The notes: generated by a model from the letters alone, not told the origin. A DNA stretch of 55,511 bases from Mesorhizobium sp. (GCF_016793485.1 NZ_JAEULZ010000045.1:1-55511); one strand, 5' to 3'; counted from the stretch's first letter, positions 16,579-27,500 are shown. Translations and numbers: made by a program.

Positions 16579-19146
16579 ATGCCGGGGCATGCCCCGCGTC
16601 AGGCGGGAAAGGTCGATTCCGGCCGCAATACGGATTCCGGGGATGCGGCTCCGGCGGCCATGGGCTTTGCCTTGACCCGGCTGGCCGGATCGGCGTTGCG
16701 CCGCAGCCTGTGGGCTTCGGCGGCCGCATTTTCGCTCGTCCCGCACGTCGCCCAGGCACAGGAAACGCTGGCGGCATCTCTCCTGCCTTTCTCCTTTGGT
16801 ACTTTCGAAGTGATCCAGGTCTCCATGCTGGTCGGCGTGATGGGCGCCGCCCTGTTGTCGGCCATCTTCCTGATGCGCGAGCGGGCGCGCTCGGCATCGG
16901 AAAACGTCACGCTGCGCGCCAAGGTCGCAGACCTCAACGGCGCGATCCGCCGTTCGGAAGCGCTGCTTGGCCTGCGCGACCAGCGCCTGATCGTGTGGAA
17001 CGATGACCACCGCAAGCCGGAACTGCTGGGTACCCTGCCCTCGGAAACCGGCGCGCCGGAAGAACGCGCGTCCTTTCTCGCCTTCGGCCGCTGGCTGACC
17101 TCGCGCTCGGCCGCGGCTCTGGAAAACGCCGTCGCCGGCCTGCGCGAGCGCGGCGCGGCATTCGAACTCGTGATCGAGGCGCAGAACGGCTCGCCGATCG
17201 AGGTGCAGGGGCGGCGCACGCCGGCCTACGCCATCGTGCGCTTCGTTTCGCTCTCGGAAAGCCGCCGCCAGCAGGCGCGGCTGAAGCTTGAAAACCAGCG
17301 GCTTTCGGCAAACCAGGAAACCATGCTCGGGCTGGTGGACGCGCTGAACATGCCGTTTTGGATCAAGGCCAGGGACGGGCAGTTGCGTTGGGTGAACCGC
17401 GCCTATGCCGCGGCTGTCGAGACCGGCGATCGCGAGACTGCCATGCGCGAGGGCAAGGAACTCTTCGGCGCACAGGCCCGCGAGACAATCGAAAAGCAGC
17501 ATTCGACCAATCCGGTCTTTGCGCAGACGCTGTCGACCGTGATCGCTGGCGACCGGCGCATGTTCGCGGTGACCGATTTCGCCGGCGCCGAAGGCTCGGC
17601 CGGCGTCGCCGTCGACACGAGCGAGATCGAGGCAGTCCGCGCCGAATACGAGCGGACGGTGCGGAGCCACGCCGACACGCTCGACCGGCTGACGACGGCG
17701 GTGGCGATCTTCGACGAAGACCAGAAGCTGCGCTTCTTCAACCAGGCTTTCCAGAAGCTCTGGGAACTGGATCACGCCTTCCTCGCCAGCTCGCCGGACA
17801 ACGCTTTGTTGGTCGACCGCTTGCGCAGCGAAGGCAAGCTTGCCGAGCAGCCCGAATGGCGGCGCTGGAAAGAAAACCTTTTGTCGGCCTATCGCTCCGT
17901 CGATCCGCAGGAACATTTGTGGCACCTGCCCGACGGACGCACCATTCGCGTCGTCGCAAACCCGCAGCCGAAGGGTGGCGTCACCTGGATTTTCGAGAAC
18001 CTGACCGAAAAGATCGATCTCGAAAGCCGCTACGCCACCGCAGTGCGGGTGCAGGGCGAGACGCTCGACAATTTGGCCGAGGGTGTGGCCGTGTTCGGGC
18101 CGGACGGTCGCATCCGCCTGTCCAACCCCGCCTTCAATGCGCTCTGGCAGCTTTCCGACGACATCGTCGCGCAGAAGATGCATATATCGGCGATCCGGTC
18201 GCGCTGCGACCCGCTGGCGAAGGACAGCCCCTGGCCCGGCTTCGTCGCTACCGTTACCGGCTTCGACGAGGAGCGGCGCAACCGGCAGGGGCAGACCGAA
18301 CTGGTCGATGGCGTCGTGCTGCGCTATGGCGTGAGCCACCTGCCCAACGGACAGGTGATGATCACCTTCGTCGACATGACGGATGGCGTGAACGTCGAGC
18401 GCGCGCTCAAGGAAAAGAACGACGCGCTGGAGAAGGCCGACCAGCTCAAGAACGATTTCGTCCAGCACGTCTCCTACGAGTTGCGCTCACCGCTGACCAA
18501 CATCATCGGCTTCACCGAACTGCTGTCGATGCCCGCGACCGGACCGCTCGGCCCGCGCCAGCGCGAGTATGTCGAGCACATCGGAACCTCGTCCTCCGTG
18601 CTGCTGACTATCGTCAACGACATACTCGACCTTGCGACCGTCGATGCAGGCATCATGCAGCTCGACATTTCCGAGGTGAATGTCGGCAAGACGATCGAGG
18701 CGGCCAGCGAACTGGTCGCCGACAGGCTGGGCGAACATGCGATCAGCCTGAAGGTCGAGACCGCCTTCGCGCCGGAGCGCATGCTCGGCGACGAAACCCG
18801 CATCAGGCAGATACTCTACAATCTGCTGAGCAACGCGGTGAACTATGCTCCGGATGGCAGCACCGTGAAGCTCGCCTGCCGCAGGCTTGAGATCGGCGTC
18901 GAGTTCAGCGTGCACGACGACGGCCCGGGCATTCCGGCCGAGGTGCTGGACACGGTGTTCCGCCGCTTCGAGCCGCGCACCAATGGTGGCCGCCGCAGGG
19001 GTGCCGGGCTTGGCCTCTCGATCGTCAAGAGCCTCGTCGAACTGCATGGCGGCTCCGTGCGCATCGAGACCGCGCCGGACCAGGGCACGACGGTGATCTG
19101 CCTCTTCCCGATCAATCCTGCCGGCATGCGCGACGCCGCTGAATGA
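16579..19146 (+). CDS. divL: DivL-type tyrosine pseudokinase (PAS histidine-kinase family)
   Basis: An 855-residue membrane-linked sensor-kinase homologue. A signal/anchor-like stretch (about 40-60) and a transmembrane helix (about 75-97) are followed by a coiled region, several PAS-like domains (about 240-620), a DHp helix and an ATPase domain with N box NLLSNAVNY, DDGPGIP and GAGLGLSIV. The phosphoacceptor position reads HVSYELRSPL, with Tyr633 where kinases have His; this is the hallmark of DivL, which controls CckA and thereby CtrA. The neighbourhood (tsaE, murU-like gene, addB, addA) also matches DivL loci. ATG 16579 has GGAGAGGAA just upstream; a TTG at 16549 is possible but weaker. Confidence 0.92.
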   Translation: MPGHAPRQAGKVDSGRNTDSGDAAPAAMGFALTRLAGSALRRSLWASAAAFSLVPHVAQAQETLAASLLPFSFGTFEVIQVSMLVGVMGAALLSAIFLMRERARSASENVTLRAKVADLNGAIRRSEALLGLRDQRLIVWNDDHRKPELLGTLPSETGAPEERASFLAFGRWLTSRSAAALENAVAGLRERGAAFELVIEAQNGSPIEVQGRRTPAYAIVRFVSLSESRRQQARLKLENQRLSANQETMLGLVDALNMPFWIKARDGQLRWVNRAYAAAVETGDRETAMREGKELFGAQARETIEKQHSTNPVFAQTLSTVIAGDRRMFAVTDFAGAEGSAGVAVDTSEIEAVRAEYERTVRSHADTLDRLTTAVAIFDEDQKLRFFNQAFQKLWELDHAFLASSPDNALLVDRLRSEGKLAEQPEWRRWKENLLSAYRSVDPQEHLWHLPDGRTIRVVANPQPKGGVTWIFENLTEKIDLESRYATAVRVQGETLDNLAEGVAVFGPDGRIRLSNPAFNALWQLSDDIVAQKMHISAIRSRCDPLAKDSPWPGFVATVTGFDEERRNRQGQTELVDGVVLRYGVSHLPNGQVMITFVDMTDGVNVERALKEKNDALEKADQLKNDFVQHVSYELRSPLTNIIGFTELLSMPATGPLGPRQREYVEHIGTSSSVLLTIVNDILDLATVDAGIMQLDISEVNVGKTIEAASELVADRLGEHAISLKVETAFAPERMLGDETRIRQILYNLLSNAVNYAPDGSTVKLACRRLEIGVEFSVHDDGPGIPAEVLDTVFRRFEPRTNGGRRRGAGLGLSIVKSLVELHGGSVRIETAPDQGTTVICLFPINPAGMRDAAE

Positions 19147-20663
19147 CTGTATCCACCGGCGAGAGGCGCGTGCTGGAACGGCGTCTGCCCGACGAGCAGG
19201 CCACGATGCGGCTGGGCGAGGACATCGCCATGGCGCTCCGCGCCGGCGATGTGATCGCGCTGACCGGCGACCTCGGCGCGGGCAAGACGACGCTGTCGCG
19301 CGCGCTGATCCGCGCGATGGCTGATGACGCGTTGCTGGAAGTGCCGAGCCCGACCTTCACGCTGGTGCAATCCTACGACACGCGGGTTCCGATCCATCAC
19401 TTCGACCTCTACCGGCTGGCATCGGCCAACGAATTGGACGAACTTGGTCTGGACGAGATGTTGGGGACGGGCGCGGCCTTGATCGAATGGCCGGACAGGG
19501 CCGGCGACCGACTGCCGGCGGACACGATCTCGCTGGAGATCGAACATCTGGACGATGGCCGGCTGGCGCGCCTCTCCGGCTTCGGGCCTGCGTTCGAACG
19601 GATCGCCCGTTCGCTTGCCATGCGCGATTTCCTGGCGACGGCCGGCTGGGGCGAGGCATCGCGCAGGCATTTCACGGGCGATGCTTCCGCACGATCCTAC
19701 GAGACGGTGAGGCTGGCCGGCGAGGCGCGGGTGCTGATGAATTCGCCCCGCCTTGTCCTCGGGCCGCCGGTGCGGGACGGAAAACCTTATGCGGTGATTG
19801 CGCATACGGCGCAGTCGGTCGCCGCCTTCGTCGCGATCGACCGGGCACTGGCGGAGGGCGGCGTGTCTGTGCCGGAAATCTTCGCCGAGGATCTCGACCG
19901 GGGCTTTTTGCTGATCGGCCATCTGGGTGACGGGAACTTCCTTGGCCCGCACGGCGAACCGGTCGCGGAGCGCTATGCGGCGGCGGCAAAGGTGCTGGCG
20001 GCGATGCATGGCCGACCATGGCAGGAAAGGCTGGAGGCGGCTCCGGGGGTGGTGCACGAGGTGCCTCCGTTCGACCGCGACGCGCTGATGATCGAGGTCG
20101 ATCTGCTGGTAGACTGGTATGTGCCCTACGCGACCGGGAAGCCGGCAAGCGACGCGCTACGCGCAGGCTACAAGGCGGCGTGGAACGCGGTCTTCGATCG
20201 GCTCGACAGCGTGGAAAAGAGCCTCGTGCTGCGCGACTTCCACTCTCCGAACATCATCTGGCGCGGCGACCGGAAGGGGCATGACCGGCTCGGCGTCATC
20301 GACTTCCAGGATGCGCTGATCGGCCCGTCAGCCTACGATGTTGCCTCGCTCGCAATGGACGCCCGCGTGACCGTCCCGCCGGAGATCGAGGCGACCACTG
20401 TCGCGGCCTATGTGGCCGCGCGAAAACAGGCTGGAGCGTTTGACGAGGCAGCCTTCGCGGAGGCCTATGCGATCATGGCTGCGCAGCGCAATTCCAAGAT
20501 ACTGGGCATCTTCGTACGGCTGAACGAGCGTGACGGCAAGCCGGCCTACCTGAAACACTTGCCGCGCATCAGCGACTATCTGCGGCGCGCGCTGGCGCAT
20601 CCTGCCTTGGCCGCGTTGCGCGATTTCTACGTCCGCAATGGATTGATCGGAGACGCCGGATGA
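19143..20663 (+). CDS. TsaE-AmgK fusion: t6A-complex ATPase plus sugar kinase
   Basis: A 506-residue two-domain protein. Residues 1-155 are TsaE, the P-loop ATPase (GDLGAGKTT at 42-50, PSPTF at 69-73, HHFDLYRL at 85-92) of the tRNA threonylcarbamoyladenosine machinery. Residues about 160-500 are an aminoglycoside-phosphotransferase-fold kinase with catalytic Asp365 in LRDFHSPN and metal-binding Asp387 in GVIDFQD. The second domain resembles AmgK, the anomeric MurNAc/GlcNAc kinase of cell-wall recycling; the next gene is the matching nucleotidyltransferase. ATG 19143 overlaps the divL stop, and the stop overlaps murU. The fusion is, to my knowledge, common in Rhizobiales. Confidence 0.9.
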   Translation: MTVSTGERRVLERRLPDEQATMRLGEDIAMALRAGDVIALTGDLGAGKTTLSRALIRAMADDALLEVPSPTFTLVQSYDTRVPIHHFDLYRLASANELDELGLDEMLGTGAALIEWPDRAGDRLPADTISLEIEHLDDGRLARLSGFGPAFERIARSLAMRDFLATAGWGEASRRHFTGDASARSYETVRLAGEARVLMNSPRLVLGPPVRDGKPYAVIAHTAQSVAAFVAIDRALAEGGVSVPEIFAEDLDRGFLLIGHLGDGNFLGPHGEPVAERYAAAAKVLAAMHGRPWQERLEAAPGVVHEVPPFDRDALMIEVDLLVDWYVPYATGKPASDALRAGYKAAWNAVFDRLDSVEKSLVLRDFHSPNIIWRGDRKGHDRLGVIDFQDALIGPSAYDVASLAMDARVTVPPEIEATTVAAYVAARKQAGAFDEAAFAEAYAIMAAQRNSKILGIFVRLNERDGKPAYLKHLPRISDYLRRALAHPALAALRDFYVRNGLIGDAG

Positions 20664-21382
20664 GCCCGAAAACGGCGATGGTGCTGGCTGCCGGGCTCGG
20701 CAAGCGCATGCGCCCGATCACCGACACCATGCCGAAGCCGCTGGTGGAAATCGCGGGCAGAACACTGCTTGACCGCGGGCTGGACAGCCTCGCTGAGGCG
20801 GGCGTGACCAAGGCCGTCGTCAACGTTCACTATTTTCCCGAGCAGATCGTTGCACATGTGGCCGGGCGCGCGTCGCCTGATATCGTCATCTCGGACGAAA
20901 GCGCCGGCTTGCTCGATTCGGCTGGCGGCATCGTCAAGGCGCTGCCGGAACTGGGCCCGGAGCCGTTCTACATCCTCAATGCCGACACCTTCTGGATCGA
21001 TGCCGGCGGCTCCAACCTCGACCGCCTCGCCCTTGCCTGGGACGCGGCGCGGATGGATATTCTGCTGATGCTGGCAGACCTCGATTCCGCGACCGGCCAC
21101 AGCGGCGGCACCGATTTCCTTATCGGGCGGGATGGCGTCCTTGCCCGTGCGAAGGGTGCACCGGATGGCCTGATCTATGCGGGCGTCGCGATTCTCAACC
21201 CGGCGATCCTGGCAGGTGCGCCTGCGGGACCGCTGTCGCTCAACCGCTATTTTGACCAAGCGATCGCCGCAGGCCGGCTGCATGGCATGCGCATGCGCGG
21301 GCGCTGGATCACGGTCGGCACCCCGGACGCGATCCCGCAGGCAGAGGCGGTGGTAAACCGCGTCGCCGCCGGAGCATCATGA
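20660..21382 (+). CDS. murU: MurNAc-1-phosphate uridylyltransferase-like protein
   Basis: A 240-residue sugar-1-phosphate nucleotidyltransferase. The N-terminal nucleotide-binding motif LAAGLGKRMRPIT is at 9-21, Lys26 in MPKPL is conserved, and the metal-binding NADTFW is at 107-112. Directly following an AmgK-like kinase, it most likely makes UDP-MurNAc from MurNAc-1-phosphate in the anhydro-MurNAc salvage route that bypasses de novo synthesis. Other nucleotidyltransferase activities cannot be excluded from sequence alone. Both ends overlap neighbouring genes by four bases (ATGA). Confidence 0.87.
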   Translation: MSPKTAMVLAAGLGKRMRPITDTMPKPLVEIAGRTLLDRGLDSLAEAGVTKAVVNVHYFPEQIVAHVAGRASPDIVISDESAGLLDSAGGIVKALPELGPEPFYILNADTFWIDAGGSNLDRLALAWDAARMDILLMLADLDSATGHSGGTDFLIGRDGVLARAKGAPDGLIYAGVAILNPAILAGAPAGPLSLNRYFDQAIAAGRLHGMRMRGRWITVGTPDAIPQAEAVVNRVAAGAS

Positions 21383-24300
21383 GCGGGCGCTCGCTCCCGC
21401 GTGTCCTGACAATCGCGCCCGGCGCGGCCTTCCTCCCGACTCTGGCCGATGCGCTTCTCGACGGACGCCTCGTGCCGGGTTTCCGGGGTGGCGACGATCC
21501 GCTGGCGCTCGCAGGCGCTACGATCTACGTGCCGACCCGCCGCGCCGCGCGTGCGTTGCGTGCGCTCTTCGTCGAAAGATCAGCGGCCGGGTCGGCGATC
21601 CTGCCGACGGTCAGGCCGCTTGGCGAGTTCGACGAGGACGAGGCAGGTTTTCGCGAGGAAGGAGCGGCCGCGCTCGATCTTGCCCCGCCGATCGGCACGG
21701 TCGATCGGCTGCTGCATCTGGCGCCACTGGTGCGGCTCTGGAAAAGCAGGCTGCCCGCCGAGGTGGCGGCGCGTTTCGATGAACAGGTGACAGTGCCAGC
21801 CTCGGCCGCCGACGCGATCTGGCTGGCGCGCGACCTGACGGCGCTGATGGACGAGATCGAGACGGAAGGCTCGGCCTGGACCAGGCTCGCCAGCCTTGCG
21901 CCGGACGCGCTTTCGGGCTGGTGGCAGGTGACGCTCGATTTCCTGTCGATCGTGACGACGCACTGGCCGGATTTTCTGGCCGAGCGCGGCTGGTCGAACC
22001 CGGCGGCGCATCGCAGCGCGCTGATCCGCCTCGAGGCGGAGCGCCTGCGGGATAATCCACCGCAGGGACCCGTGATCGCCGCTGGTTCGACGGGATCGAT
22101 CCCGGCAACGGCGGAGCTTCTGGCGACCATCGCGCGGCTGGAGAGCGGCGCGGTCGTACTGCCGGGGCTGGACCTAGAGATGGACGAAGCCGCTTGGTCG
22201 GTGTTGGCCGGCGCTGATCCGAAGCCGGTGGTACTCGGCCATCCCCAATATGGGCTTGCGAAACTGCTGGGTCGCATCGGCCTGCTGCGCGGGGATGTCG
22301 AGGAAATTGGCGCGGCTACGCCGGCTTCCGTGCTGCGTGACCGGCTGGTTTCGGAGGCACTGCGGCCGGCGGAAACGACCGACGCCTGGGCGTCGAGCAG
22401 GCTGGAGTTCGGGGACGAGGATGTCGATGCCGCGCTTGCGGATGTCACGCTGGTGGAAGCGCCGCGCGAGCGCGAAGAGGCGGCGGCGATCGCCGTCGCG
22501 TTGAGGCGGGCAGTCGAGGAGACCGGCGGCAATGCGGCGCTGGTGACGGGCGACCGCGAACTGGCGCGGCGGGTTTCCGCCGAGCTTCTGCGGTTCGGTG
22601 TGCGCGCCGACGATTCCGGTGGCACGCCGTTGGCGAACACACCACCTGCGACGTTGCTGCGGCTGCTGGTGGAAGCCGTTTTCCGTCCGGGAGACCCGGT
22701 GCCGGTGGTGGCGCTGCTGAAGCACCCGCTGCTGGCGTTGGGGCTGGAGCGCGCCCGCATGCGCCATGCCGCCGAGACGATCGAGCTGGTGGCGCTGCGC
22801 GGCGGCACCGGAAGGCCTGATATCGCGACGCTCGGCGACCTGTTCGAGCAACGCTTGCTGGAACTGGCCGACGAGGACCGTAGACAACCGTTCTGGGCTG
22901 GCCGTGTCAATCGACACCGCATAGTCGCTGCGCGAGAAGCGCTTGGCCTGCTGGCCAGGGCAATCAAGCCGTTAGCCGGCTATCGGGATGCGCGCCACGT
23001 CGACCTCGCCGATATCGTCAAAGCGACTGTCCTCGCCTTGGAGGTGCTCGGGCGCGACGAGGCGGGCAGCCTTGCCCGGCTCTATGGTGGCGACGCCGGC
23101 GACAAGCTTGCAAGCGTGCTGCGCGATCTCGTCGGCGCCTCGGCGACGTTCGATTTCGGCGCAAATGAATGGCCGCAGGTGCTAATGGCGCTGATCGGGC
23201 CGGAGAGCGTGAAGCCGTCGGCCGGCGCTGACAGGCGGATCGCGATCTGGGGTGCGCTGGAAGCGCGCCTGCAAAGCGTCGACACGCTGGTGGTCGGCGG
23301 GCTGAACGAGGGAAGCTGGCCGCGCCGGGCTGAGGCGGATCGCTTCATGTCGCGGCCGATGAAGACGGGGTTGGAACTGGAGCCGCCCGAACGGCGCATC
23401 GGACAGGCCGCGCATGACTTCGTCATGGCGATGGGAACGAAGCGCGTGATCCTCACGCGCTCGGCACGCGCCGGCGAGGCTCCGGCCGTTGCCTCGCGCT
23501 GGCTGCAGCGGCTGACCACCTTCGCCGGCAAGGAAGCGACGGATGCTATGCGCAGGCGCGGCGAAAAGCTGCTCGTCTGGGCGGCTGGGCTGGACGCGGC
23601 GCAGCGCGTCGCCTTTGCCAAGCGACCGGCACCGAAGCCGGCGCTTGCCGTGCGGCCGAAGAAATTCTCGGTCACCGAGATCGAGACGCTGCGGCGCGAC
23701 CCCTACGCGATCTATGCGCGCAAGATTCTGGCGCTGAAGGCGATCGACCCGTTGCTGCGTGATCCCGAGGCGTCGGATCGCGGCACGCTGTTCCATGAGA
23801 TACTGCACCGGTTCTCCGCCTCCGGCGTCGATCCGGCCGATCCATCGGCGCTCGGCGTGCTGGTGGAAAAGGCACGCGAATGTTTCGACGAGGCGGCACT
23901 GCCGGCCGATGTGGAGGCGGTGTGGTGGCCGCGCTTCAGAATGCTCGCCGGCGGCATTATCGATTGGGAGATTCCGCGTGCTGTCACCCGGCGCATCGCG
24001 GAGGCACGTGCCGATCGCACTGAGGTCGGGGCTTCCGGCGTGGTGTTGTCGGGTGTCGCCGACAGGATCGATGTTCTGGAGGACGGCTCGGCCGAGATCC
24101 TCGACTTCAAGACGGGATCGTCGCCGTCCAAGGCGCAGGCTCACACGCTGCTGTCACCGCAGCTTGCGCTGGAAGGTGCGCTGCTGAGACGAGGCGCATT
24201 CAAGGATGCCGGTTCGCTGTCGCCGACCGACCTCGCCTTCATCAGGCTCAAGGCCAACGGCCTGGTGCTGCCGGAATCCATCCTGCGGCTGGGCTCGCAG

Positions 24301-24504
24301 GTGAAGACGGCTGACGACCTTTCGGAGGAAGCCTGGTCGCGGCTGGAAAAGCTGCTGCTGCACTACAACGATCCCAGCACAGGCTACCTGTCGCGCGCAG
24401 TACCGTTCCGCGAGGGCGAACTGGACGGCGAATACGACCATCTCGCGCGCGTGCTCGAATGGTCGTCGGGCGGCGACGGTCCCGACGAGGGCGTTGTCGA
24501 ATGA
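21379..24504 (+). CDS. addB: AddB subunit of double-strand break repair helicase-nuclease
   Basis: Partner of AddA in resecting DNA double-strand breaks and loading RecA. The 1041-residue protein has the inactive-helicase-like body of alphaproteobacterial AddB and a C-terminal RecB-family nuclease domain with D909-F-K911 in AEILDFKTG, preceded by the GTLFHEILHRF helix. The cysteines that hold an iron-sulfur cluster in Bacillus AddB are absent: where they would lie the sequence reads LRRDPYAIYA, and no cysteine follows the nuclease motif. Its ATG overlaps murU and its stop overlaps addA. Confidence 0.94.
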   Translation: MSGRSLPRVLTIAPGAAFLPTLADALLDGRLVPGFRGGDDPLALAGATIYVPTRRAARALRALFVERSAAGSAILPTVRPLGEFDEDEAGFREEGAAALDLAPPIGTVDRLLHLAPLVRLWKSRLPAEVAARFDEQVTVPASAADAIWLARDLTALMDEIETEGSAWTRLASLAPDALSGWWQVTLDFLSIVTTHWPDFLAERGWSNPAAHRSALIRLEAERLRDNPPQGPVIAAGSTGSIPATAELLATIARLESGAVVLPGLDLEMDEAAWSVLAGADPKPVVLGHPQYGLAKLLGRIGLLRGDVEEIGAATPASVLRDRLVSEALRPAETTDAWASSRLEFGDEDVDAALADVTLVEAPREREEAAAIAVALRRAVEETGGNAALVTGDRELARRVSAELLRFGVRADDSGGTPLANTPPATLLRLLVEAVFRPGDPVPVVALLKHPLLALGLERARMRHAAETIELVALRGGTGRPDIATLGDLFEQRLLELADEDRRQPFWAGRVNRHRIVAAREALGLLARAIKPLAGYRDARHVDLADIVKATVLALEVLGRDEAGSLARLYGGDAGDKLASVLRDLVGASATFDFGANEWPQVLMALIGPESVKPSAGADRRIAIWGALEARLQSVDTLVVGGLNEGSWPRRAEADRFMSRPMKTGLELEPPERRIGQAAHDFVMAMGTKRVILTRSARAGEAPAVASRWLQRLTTFAGKEATDAMRRRGEKLLVWAAGLDAAQRVAFAKRPAPKPALAVRPKKFSVTEIETLRRDPYAIYARKILALKAIDPLLRDPEASDRGTLFHEILHRFSASGVDPADPSALGVLVEKARECFDEAALPADVEAVWWPRFRMLAGGIIDWEIPRAVTRRIAEARADRTEVGASGVVLSGVADRIDVLEDGSAEILDFKTGSSPSKAQAHTLLSPQLALEGALLRRGAFKDAGSLSPTDLAFIRLKANGLVLPESILRLGSQVKTADDLSEEAWSRLEKLLLHYNDPSTGYLSRAVPFREGELDGEYDHLARVLEWSSGGDGPDEGVVE

Positions 24505-27500
24505 AGCGGCCGCGCGTCGTCCCCGACGAGACCAAGCGGCGGCAGGCGGTCGCTGCCGACCCGGCAAGCTCGGTCTGGGTGTCGGCCAATGCCGGTTCGG
24601 GCAAGACGCATGTGCTGGCGCAGCGCGTCATCCGGCTACTGCTGGAGGGTACCGACCCGTCGAAGATCCTCTGCCTGACCTACACGCGCGCGGCCGCAGC
24701 GAACATGTCGAACCGCGTTTTTGCGACGCTGGCGGAATGGACGACGCTTGGCGACGAGGAGCTTGCGCAAAAGATCGGCGACCTCGAAGGCCGGCCAGCC
24801 GGCCGCGACAGGCTGGCCGCCGCGCGCAAGCTTTTTGCCGAGGCGCTGGAGACGCCGGGTGGGCTGAAGATCCAGACCATCCACGCCTTCTGCGAGGCGG
24901 TGCTGCACCAGTTTCCGCTGGAAGCGAACATCGCGGCGCATTTCGAGATGCTCGACCCTCGCATGGAGGCGCTGCTGTTCGCCGAGGCACGGCGCGCGAT
25001 GCTGACCGGTGCGGTTGCGAACGACAAGGGGCTGGCCGAAGCATTCGCAACCGTTCTGGAGCGCGGCGGCGAGTTCGGCCTCGACGTGCTGCTCACCGAG
25101 ATCGTGGGCAAGCGAGACAGGTTGCGTGACTTCATCGACAGGCTGGGCGGCGACACGGCGTCCTATGCCGACCTGTTCGAGGTGTTCGACTTCGGAGCGG
25201 ACGAGACGGCGGCAACGATTGCCGAACAGGCCTGGCCGCTGCCGGGCTTTTCGCCGGCTTTTTACGCTACGTTCCACCAGACGGCGCTGGTGACCAACGC
25301 CAAAAGAGTGCAGAGCAACATGCTGCCGGCGCTCGACGATGCGTTTCGCATCCACGAACCTGTGAGGCGCTTGAGGCTGCTCGCAGACGGGTTCCTGAAG
25401 GCGGACGGCGATCCCTACGATCCGGCGAACGCCTTCACCAAGGCGATGCACAGCGCGATCCCTGATCTTGCCGAGCGTTACCAGCAGGCGGTAGATGCCA
25501 TCCTTGCCGTTTTGGACCGGTTGGCGCTGTTCCGCATGCTGGAGGGGACGCGCGCCGCGCTGACCATCGCCGACTGGCTGATCGCGCGCTACGAGCAGTT
25601 GAAGACAGGTGGCGGCTTCCTCGATTTCAACGACCTGATCACGCGCACCGTACGGCTCTTGTCGCGCGCTGATGCCGGCGCCTGGGTGCAGTTCAAGCTG
25701 GACAAGGGCATCGACCACATCCTGCTCGACGAGGCGCAGGACACGAGCCCGGACCAGTGGAGCGTGGTGCGGCGGCTGGCCGAGGAGTTCTTCGCCGGGC
25801 TCGGAGCACGCGACAATGTCCGCCGCACGGTCTTCGCCGTCGGCGACGAGAAGCAGTCGATCTATTCCTTCCAGGGAGCGTCGCCCGAATCCTTTGCCGA
25901 GACCGGCATCGAGTTTGCGCGGCGCGTGCGCGAGGCCAATGCCAGCTTCGAGCGGATCGCGCTGAACCTGTCCTTCCGCTCGACCAACGATGTGCTGCAC
26001 GCCGTCGATCGCGTTTTCGCCAGCGCCGATGCGCGGCGCGGCATCACCCACGACACGGAGCCCGTGCGGCACGACGCGATCCGCGATGACGAGCCGGGGT
26101 ATGTCGAGATATGGCCTTCGGTCGGCGCCGACGCGGTTGATGAGCCCGACGACTGGACGAAGCCGGTCGACCATGCGCAGGCGCCTGCCGTGCGGGTCGC
26201 CGAACTGGTTGCCCGGACGATCAAGCACTGGCTGGATCATGCCGAGATCATCGAGGGCAAGGGTCGCCGGCTGCGGCCGGGCGATGTCATGGTGCTGGTC
26301 CGCAAGCGCGACCGCTTCGTGCACGCGCTGTCCCGCAGCCTGAAGAACAAGAACGTGCCGGTGGCCGGTGCTGACCGGCTGAGCCTCCCCGCCCACATCG
26401 GGGTGCAGGACCTTGCGGCGCTGGGGCGCTTCCTGCTGCAGCCCGACGACGATTTGTCGCTTGCCGCCGTGCTGCGCAGTCCGATCTTCGCGCTGACTGA
26501 GGACATTCTGTTCGAACTGGCAGCCAACCGGCCGGCCAACCGCTCGCTTGCCGACAGGTTGCGTGAAAGGGCGACAGGCGACCTGCTGCTGGCGGATGTC
26601 GTGCGCTCGCTCGACGGCTGGGCGACGGAGGCCGCCTACAAGCCGGTCTTCGAGTTCTATTCCGGCATTCTCGCTCGCGACGGCATCCGCAAGCGGATGA
26701 TCGCGCGGCTGGGTCACGAGGCCGGCGACATACTGGACGAGTTCCTGAGCTTCTGCCTTGCCGAGGAGCGCGCGGGGCTGCCCGGGCTGGAGGCCTTCCT
26801 CGCGACACTTCAGAGCGCCGGCCCGGAGATCAAGCGCGAGATGGACCAGGGCCGCGACGAGGTGCGCATCATGACGGTGCATGCGGCGAAGGGGCTGGAA
26901 GCGCCGGTCGTCTTCCTCGTCGATGGCGGCGCGCCGCCGGTCAGCGAGCAGCATCTGCCGCGGCTGATGCCCTACGACTTCGACGGGATCGGCCCCGGCT
27001 TCCTGTGGCGCTCGTCGAGCGAGGTTGCCAATGCGGTTTCCAGGGATGCGGCGTCCGGCGTCAAGGCGCGCGCCGATGACGAATATCGCCGGCTGCTGTA
27101 TGTCGGCATGACGCGCGCCGAGGACAGGCTGATCGTCTGCGGCTATCACGGCAAGCTGGCGCGCAACACGGCAACCTGGCATTCGATCGTCGAACGGGCG
27201 CTGGTCGATATTCCCGAGACGGAACAACGCACGCATGAGGCGACCGGCGAGACGGTTCACCGCTACCGCAGCCGGATCCTGCCCGCCGTGGCCGCCAGCG
27301 ACGCGGATGTGGCGACGGCCGAAAGCACACCGCCGCCGCTCCCCGCATTCGGCAAGCTGCCGCCGGAAGACGACCTGCCGCGTCCGCTTTCGCCTTCCGG
27401 CGCGTCGGTGCTGGTCGAGGATGCGAAGGAGGCCGTGATTTCGCAGCGCTCGCCGGTGCTCGACGGTGAGGAGCAAACGGGTTTTGCGGCGGTGCGCGGC

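Noticed and set aside
16528-18468. A long minus-strand frame and a 510-codon plus-strand frame inside divL
   Set aside because: Both lack motifs. The divL frame has continuous PAS and kinase signatures and a good ribosome site.
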